Assembly (NCBI GenBank): GCA_947625455.1 | Contig: CANQOJ010000027.1 | Location: forward strand, 1 to 17,955 | Reading direction: 5' to 3' | DNA length: 17,955 nucleotides | DNA from: an uncultured Clostridia bacterium | Lineage (GTDB): Bacteria; Bacillota; Clostridia; Oscillospirales; Ruminococcaceae | In this document: one piece after another, positions 14,448 to 17,955 of the stretch | How positions within the stretch are numbered: position 1 is the first letter of the stretch | Layout of the letters: every line of letters begins with the position of its first letter | The notes under the pieces: model-generated | What the model was told of the DNA's origin: nothing | The model's input: only the letters and a program-made list of their open reading frames with translations | The model's database searches: none | Position numbers and translations under genes: made by a program

Positions 14448-15152
14448 TTAAATTCCGCCAAATCTTCGGTTTCTCGCGGAATATTCCGTAACAGCAAATT
14501 CAAGATTTTTTTTGGTGAAATCGGGCCAAAGAACGTCCATAAACACAAACTCCGCGTATGCCGCCTGCCATATAAGGAAATTTGAAAGCCGTTGTTCTCC
14601 GCTAGGTCTTATCACCAAATCAAGCGGCGGCATCTCTGAAGTATAAAGCAACTCTTCAATGGAATTTTCCGTTATCTGTTCGGGTGAAATTTCACCGTTG
14701 ACAGCCTTTTTTGCAAGTATCCTCGCGGCATTCGTTATTTCGTCGCGTCCGCCGTAATTCAGCGCAACCCCCGCAATAAAGCCCGTGTTTTCCTTTGTGG
14801 TTTCCATTATATCGAAAAGTTCGAGCCTTATATCCTCCGCAAGCTGAGAAATATCTCCGATAAATATAAATCGGACATTGTCCTTTGCATAGGTGCGTAT
14901 ATCCTTGATATAACGCCTAAGCAAGTTCATTATTCCCTCAACTTCGTCAGCGGGGCGTTTCCAGTTTTCCGTTGAAAACGCGTAGAATGTAGCGCACTTA
15001 ACCCCAAGTTCCCTGCACCAGTTTATTGTCTTTTTAAAGACTTCCGCGCCCTTGCTGTGACCGAAATTACGCGGCATTCCGTGTTTTTTCGCCCACCTGC
15101 CGTTTCCGTCCATAATAAATCCTATATGCGCGGGGATTTGTTTTTCTTCCAT
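14448..15152 (-). CDS. uppS: UppS, undecaprenyl diphosphate synthase (cis-prenyltransferase)
   Basis: UppS adds eight isopentenyl units to farnesyl diphosphate in cis to make the C55 carrier lipid for peptidoglycan and wall polymers. The protein has 234 residues. Catalytic Asp15 is in MDGNGRWAKK (14-23). The other family blocks are FYAFSTENWKRP (56-67), LNYGGRDEI (131-139) and RPSGEQRLSNFLIWQ (182-196). The ATG overlaps the frr stop by one base (TGATG at 15150-15154). Its nearest AAGGAA is about 14 bases upstream within frr, so translational coupling to frr is likely. It uses isoprenoid units supplied through Dxr and IspG, encoded in the same operon. Confidence 0.98.
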   Translation of the reverse strand: MEEKQIPAHIGFIMDGNGRWAKKHGMPRNFGHSKGAEVFKKTINWCRELGVKCATFYAFSTENWKRPADEVEGIMNLLRRYIKDIRTYAKDNVRFIFIGDISQLAEDIRLELFDIMETTKENTGFIAGVALNYGGRDEITNAARILAKKAVNGEISPEQITENSIEELLYTSEMPPLDLVIRPSGEQRLSNFLIWQAAYAEFVFMDVLWPDFTKKNLEFAVTEYSARNRRFGGI

Positions 15153-15706
15153 CAGATTGACATAATTTCCTTATCTTTTTCTTCGCCGATTTTATCGACC
15201 TTTTCAATATATTTGTCAGTCAGCTTCTGAATATCCTTTTCAGCCTCTTTAACATCATCTTCGGTTATTTCGCCGGCTTTTTTCTTCGCCTTTATCTTAT
15301 CCATTCCGTCGCGGCGAACATTTCTTACCGCAACTTTGCTTTCCTCGCAGGTCTTGCTGACGGTCTTGCACAACTCCTTACGGCGTTCCTCTGTAAGCTG
15401 AGGGAAAACAATTCTCAAAACAGAACCGTCGTTTGTGGGGTTTATTCCGAGGTCGCTTGCCTGAATTGCCTTTTCAATAGACTTAAGCTGTGTTTTATCA
15501 TACGGCGTTACAACAAGTATCCTTGCCTCTGCAACGGAAATCGACGCCATCTGATTTATGGGAGTAGGCGTTCCGTAATACTCTACCGTAATTCTGTCAA
15601 GAACCGCGGGATTTGCTCTTCCCGCGCGGATTGACGCAAGTTCGTTCCCAAGCGCGGTAATGCACTTTTCCATTTTTTGTTTTGTGTTTTCGATAACCTC
15701 TTTCAT
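15152..15706 (-). CDS. frr: Ribosome recycling factor
   Basis: RRF splits the post-termination ribosome together with EF-G. The 184-residue length is typical. The tRNA-mimic helical bundle is clear: the N-terminal helix leads into RAGRANPAVLDRI (27-39), then YYGTPTPINQMASISV and PFDK-like TPYDKTQ, and a long C-terminal helical hairpin with RNVRRD. The ATG at 15704-15706 has a perfect AGGAGG at good spacing and lies 16 bases after the pyrH stop. The strong site agrees with a need for high expression. pyrH-frr adjacency is nearly universal in bacteria. Confidence 0.98.
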   Translation of the reverse strand: MKEVIENTKQKMEKCITALGNELASIRAGRANPAVLDRITVEYYGTPTPINQMASISVAEARILVVTPYDKTQLKSIEKAIQASDLGINPTNDGSVLRIVFPQLTEERRKELCKTVSKTCEESKVAVRNVRRDGMDKIKAKKKAGEITEDDVKEAEKDIQKLTDKYIEKVDKIGEEKDKEIMSI

Positions 15707-15722
15707 AGTTATCCTCCTGTCA

Positions 15723-16445
15723 TTACTGATTTATTACAAGCGTTCCTACCGGCTTGCCCACAACCGCGTCATAGATATTGTCCGGTCTGTTGAGATTGAA
15801 AACGATTATCGGCACATCATTTTCCGTTGATATGGCGGCGGCGGCGCTGTCCATTACCTGAAGTTTTTTCACCAGAATATCGTGATAAGTTATCGTATCA
15901 AATTTTTTAGCGTCAGGATATTTCTTCGGATCTTTGTCATAAATGCCGTCAACCATTGTAGCTTTGAGAATTACGTCAGCTCTAAGCTCTGCGGCTCTCA
16001 AAGACGCCGCGCTGTCGGTTGAAAAGAAAGGATTTCCCGTTCCGCATCCGAAAATCACAATTCTTCCCTTTTCAAGATGTCTTAAAGCCTTGCCCATAAT
16101 AAACGGCTCGGCAACCTGCTGCATTGTGATTGCCGTTTGCACTCTCACAACGCACCCCAAGCCCTCAAGAACGTCCGCGACAAAAAGCGCGTTCATTGTT
16201 GTCGCAAGCATTCCTATATGGTCCGCTCTTGCACGGTCTGAACCAACCGCGTCGCGTCCGCGCCAGAAATTTCCTCCGCCGACAACAATTCCTATCTGCG
16301 CTCCCGCATCAGCCGTTTTCTTTATGCTCTTGCAGATGTTTTCAACTGTCGGCATATCGAGTCCTGTTTCCTTGTCGCCAGCGAGCGCCTCGCCGCTGAG
16401 CTTAAGCAGAACTCTTTTGTACTTCAGAGCCGGTTTATTACTCAT
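15723..16445 (-). CDS. pyrH: PyrH, UMP kinase
   Basis: PyrH phosphorylates UMP to UDP with ATP; the bacterial enzyme is a hexamer of the amino acid kinase fold. The 240 residues include KLSGEAL (15-21), GGGNFWRG (56-63), ADHIGMLATTMNAL (74-87), the UMP and nucleotide loop GTGNPFFSTDSAA (135-147) and KATMVDGIYDKDPK (161-174). No domain is missing. The ATG follows GGGGGA and lies 22 bases after the hom stop. In many Firmicutes the genes before pyrH are rpsB and tsf; here hom occupies that position. Confidence 0.98.
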   Translation of the reverse strand: MSNKPALKYKRVLLKLSGEALAGDKETGLDMPTVENICKSIKKTADAGAQIGIVVGGGNFWRGRDAVGSDRARADHIGMLATTMNALFVADVLEGLGCVVRVQTAITMQQVAEPFIMGKALRHLEKGRIVIFGCGTGNPFFSTDSAASLRAAELRADVILKATMVDGIYDKDPKKYPDAKKFDTITYHDILVKKLQVMDSAAAAISTENDVPIIVFNLNRPDNIYDAVVGKPVGTLVINQ

Positions 16446-16467
16446 TATAATTCCCCCATTAAAATAA

Positions 16468-17709
16468 TCAGTAGTCTAAAACCCTAATCCTACCCAGGAC
16501 CTCCGCTCCGTCCGACACCTTTTCAAGCGCCGAAACAGCGTTTTTCTCGCTCATAACATCAGTTACAAACGCGAGTTCGTTTTCTTCCTCCTTGTTTGAT
16601 GACAAATACTTTACGCTGCCGAAAAGAGCCTTTATGACAGCCTTGGTAACGTCAGCGTTTTTCGCTTTCAGCCTTACATAATTAGCGCAGGTGAACTCGT
16701 CAAACGGGCGAATGAAACTTTGCTCACTGTCAGCCCAGCCCAGCGACCGGCTTGTTTCGGTATGCTTTACAGCCGAAACAATGTCGCTTACCACGGCGCT
16801 TGCCGTCGGCAATTTTCCCGCGCCCTTTCCGTAGAACACCACATCACCCGTAGCGTCGCCGCGTACAAGTATTGCGTTAAACACGTCGCTTACTCCGCTT
16901 AGCTGGCTTTCGTCCTTGATTACCGCGGGGAAAACTCCGATTGAAATATCGTTGTTTTCTTCGCGGCGCGCGCAGCCGATAAGCTTTATCTTAGCGTCAA
17001 AGCTGTCCATGTACTCAACATCAGCAAGTGTGACATTTGTAATGCCCTCGGTATGAACGTTTTCGGGATAAACATGACGTCCAAACGCAAGCGACGCAAG
17101 AATACAAATCTTCCTGCATGCGTCAACACCCTCAACGTCAGCCGCGGGATTTCTCTCGGCATATCCCAGCTGTTGAGCGATTTTAAGCGCTTCGTCAAAT
17201 CCCATTCCGTCACGGAACATTTTTGTAAGGATAAAGTTGGTTGTGCCGTTTAATATACCCGCAATCGCGTCTATCTCATTTGCTTCAAGGCAGGCGTGAA
17301 TAGGCTTTATGATGGGTATTCCGCCGCCTACGCTTGCCTCAAAGAAGAAATTGACGTGATTTTCCTGGGCAATCTTTAAAAGTTCCGCGCCTTTTTTCGC
17401 GACAAGTTCCTTATTTGATGTTACAACGCTTTTTCCTGCCATAAGCGAAGATTTCACGAAGTCATACGACGGATTTATACCGCCTATAACCTCGGTAACA
17501 ACTCTTACTTCGGGATCGTTTAAAATAACGTTGAAATCCTTTACAAATTTATCGGCATAAGGGCTGTCGGGAAAATCGTGCAAATCGAGGATATATTTTA
17601 TATCAAGTTCTTCTCCCGCCTTTTTTTCGAGGTTTTCTTTGTTTTTATAAAAAACCTCAACCGTACCCGAACCGACCACGCCGTAGCCAAGAACGGCAAT
17701 TTTCTGCAT
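16468..17709 (-). CDS. hom: Homoserine dehydrogenase
   Basis: Hom reduces aspartate semialdehyde to homoserine with NAD(P)H, the branch point to threonine and methionine. The protein has 413 residues. The Rossmann motif GYGVVGSGT is at 8-16, TSNKELVAKKG (97-107) supplies the catalytic-region lysine, and EASVGGGIPI (124-133) and GILNGTTNFIL (151-161) follow. The catalytic block NPAADVEGVDACRK (187-200) contains the expected acidic residues and Lys200. Residues from about 330 to the end resemble the C-terminal ACT domain, which in this family responds to threonine; the ligand is not shown by the sequence. The ATG has AAGGAAAGGA upstream. It is the first gene after the promoter at 17753-17781, and its 36-base leader has no room for a riboswitch. 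Confidence 0.97.
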   Translation of the reverse strand: MQKIAVLGYGVVGSGTVEVFYKNKENLEKKAGEELDIKYILDLHDFPDSPYADKFVKDFNVILNDPEVRVVTEVIGGINPSYDFVKSSLMAGKSVVTSNKELVAKKGAELLKIAQENHVNFFFEASVGGGIPIIKPIHACLEANEIDAIAGILNGTTNFILTKMFRDGMGFDEALKIAQQLGYAERNPAADVEGVDACRKICILASLAFGRHVYPENVHTEGITNVTLADVEYMDSFDAKIKLIGCARREENNDISIGVFPAVIKDESQLSGVSDVFNAILVRGDATGDVVFYGKGAGKLPTASAVVSDIVSAVKHTETSRSLGWADSEQSFIRPFDEFTCANYVRLKAKNADVTKAVIKALFGSVKYLSSNKEEENELAFVTDVMSEKNAVSALEKVSDGAEVLGRIRVLDY

Positions 17710-17752
17710 AGTTTAACAATCCTTTCCTTGTAATTAACATTTATACTATATT

Positions 17753-17781
17753 ATTATACCACATTTGGAATTTTATTGCAA
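17753..17781 (-). promoter_or_regulatory. Sigma-A promoter of the hom-pyrH-frr-...-polC operon
   Basis: On the minus strand TTGCAA (17776-17781, 4 of 6) is followed after exactly 17 bases by a perfect TATAAT (17753-17758). The trinucleotide TGG directly before the -10 makes it an extended -10. Transcription would start near 17746, giving a leader of about 36 bases before the hom ATG. The -35 lies inside a small inverted repeat, ATTGC-AATA-GCAAT (17775-17788), which could be a regulator site. This is the only strong promoter I see for the nine-gene unit. Confidence 0.8.
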
Positions 17782-17790
17782 TAGCAATTT

Positions 17791-17818
17791 AAAAAAAACT
17801 TTTCAGGCGGAAGTTTTT
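17791..17818 (-). terminator. Intrinsic terminator-like hairpin of the upstream gene
   Basis: On the minus strand AAAAACTT (17811-17818) can pair with AAGTTTTT (17794-17801) across a 9-base loop, and the T-run continues to 17791. The stem includes the last codons and the stop of the partial gene at 17803-17955. It is AT-rich and so probably weak, but its place between that gene and the hom promoter fits a transcription unit boundary. Confidence 0.5.
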
Positions 17819-17955
17819 GATTTAGCAACACATTTTTTGAGGGTAACAAGCAATAGTATGATACCCGCGCCCGTCAGCATATGCCCTATTCCCGCTATTC
17901 CCGAAATCGCAGCATTTGCGCCTTTTGAAAGTTCAGCACCAGTAACCTCGAAAAC
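17803..17955 (-). CDS. C-terminal end of an unidentified membrane-anchored protein (partial, 5' end outside window)
   Basis: Fifty codons are open from the right edge to a TGA stop at 17803-17805. I do not recognise the family. Visible residues 1-14 are polar (VFEVTGAELS at the start). About 25 mostly hydrophobic or small residues follow, ending in GAGIILLLVTL, and then a basic tail, KKCVAKSK. This is the layout of a single C-terminal transmembrane anchor with the main part of the protein outside the cell. It resembles a cell-wall sorting signal in shape, but no LPXTG-like motif is visible before the helix. Codon choice looks like that of its neighbours. The terminator-like hairpin overlapping its stop and the following hom promoter show that it belongs to a separate unit. 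Confidence 0.7.
   Translation of the reverse strand, partial: VFEVTGAELSKGANAAISGIAGIGHMLTGAGIILLLVTLKKCVAKSKTSA

Noticed and set aside
15943..16467. Plus-strand open frame opposite pyrH (about 174 codons), and similar ones at 10126-10650, 12755-13243 and 8358-8801.
   Set aside because: All are antisense to conserved genes, with low-complexity Ser/Pro/Phe- or Arg-rich translations and no recognisable domains. They are shadows of GC-biased codon use on the other strand.
17710..17752. Riboswitch or leader control of hom (for example by threonine, methionine or SAM).
   Set aside because: The predicted leader is about 36 bases, too short for any known riboswitch.

Overview
All supported genes in this window lie on the minus strand, so the window reads biologically from right (17955) to left (1). 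It holds 17 coding regions, two of them cut by the window edges. There are no RNA genes, mobile elements or CRISPR arrays that I can see, and no gene-free stretch longer than about 180 bases. The content suggests a low-to-mid GC Firmicute of the class Clostridia, perhaps Oscillospiraceae/Ruminococcus-like. The reasons are a Gram-positive PolC-type replicative polymerase, the block pyrH-frr-uppS-cdsA-dxr-rseP-ispG-polC that is standard in Clostridia, the MEP isoprenoid route, AGGAGG-type ribosome binding sites, and a short HisG paired with HisZ. The family-level placement is inference.

Right edge (17803-17955): the last 50 residues of an unidentified protein ending in one membrane helix and a basic tail, followed by an AT-rich terminator-like hairpin. 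A strong extended -10 promoter (17753-17781) then starts a long operon: hom, pyrH, frr, uppS, cdsA, dxr, rseP, ispG, polC (17709 down to 5868). Most spacings are 0-25 bases or short overlaps. The main exception is cdsA-dxr (88 bases), which contains a strong hairpin and a tandem 8-mer. The unit mixes threonine/methionine precursor synthesis (hom), UMP phosphorylation (pyrH), ribosome recycling (frr), the undecaprenyl carrier lipid and its isoprenoid supply (uppS, dxr, ispG), phospholipid activation (cdsA), intramembrane proteolysis (rseP) and DNA replication (polC).

After a 179-base intergenic region with a near-consensus promoter (5786-5814) and several short repeats near the start site comes the histidine operon: hisZ, hisG, hisD, hisB, hisH, hisA, hisF (5688 to the left edge). 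The genes are tightly packed except for a 126-base hisH-hisA spacer with two inverted repeats, a tandem 10-mer and a possible internal promoter. hisC is not inside the cluster; hisI/hisE could lie beyond the left edge.

This is mostly conserved housekeeping sequence. I found no convincing undescribed system. The points worth a second look are regulatory (the his leader, the cdsA-dxr hairpin, the hisH-hisA spacer), the placement of hom at the head of the pyrH operon, and the truncated membrane protein at the right edge.
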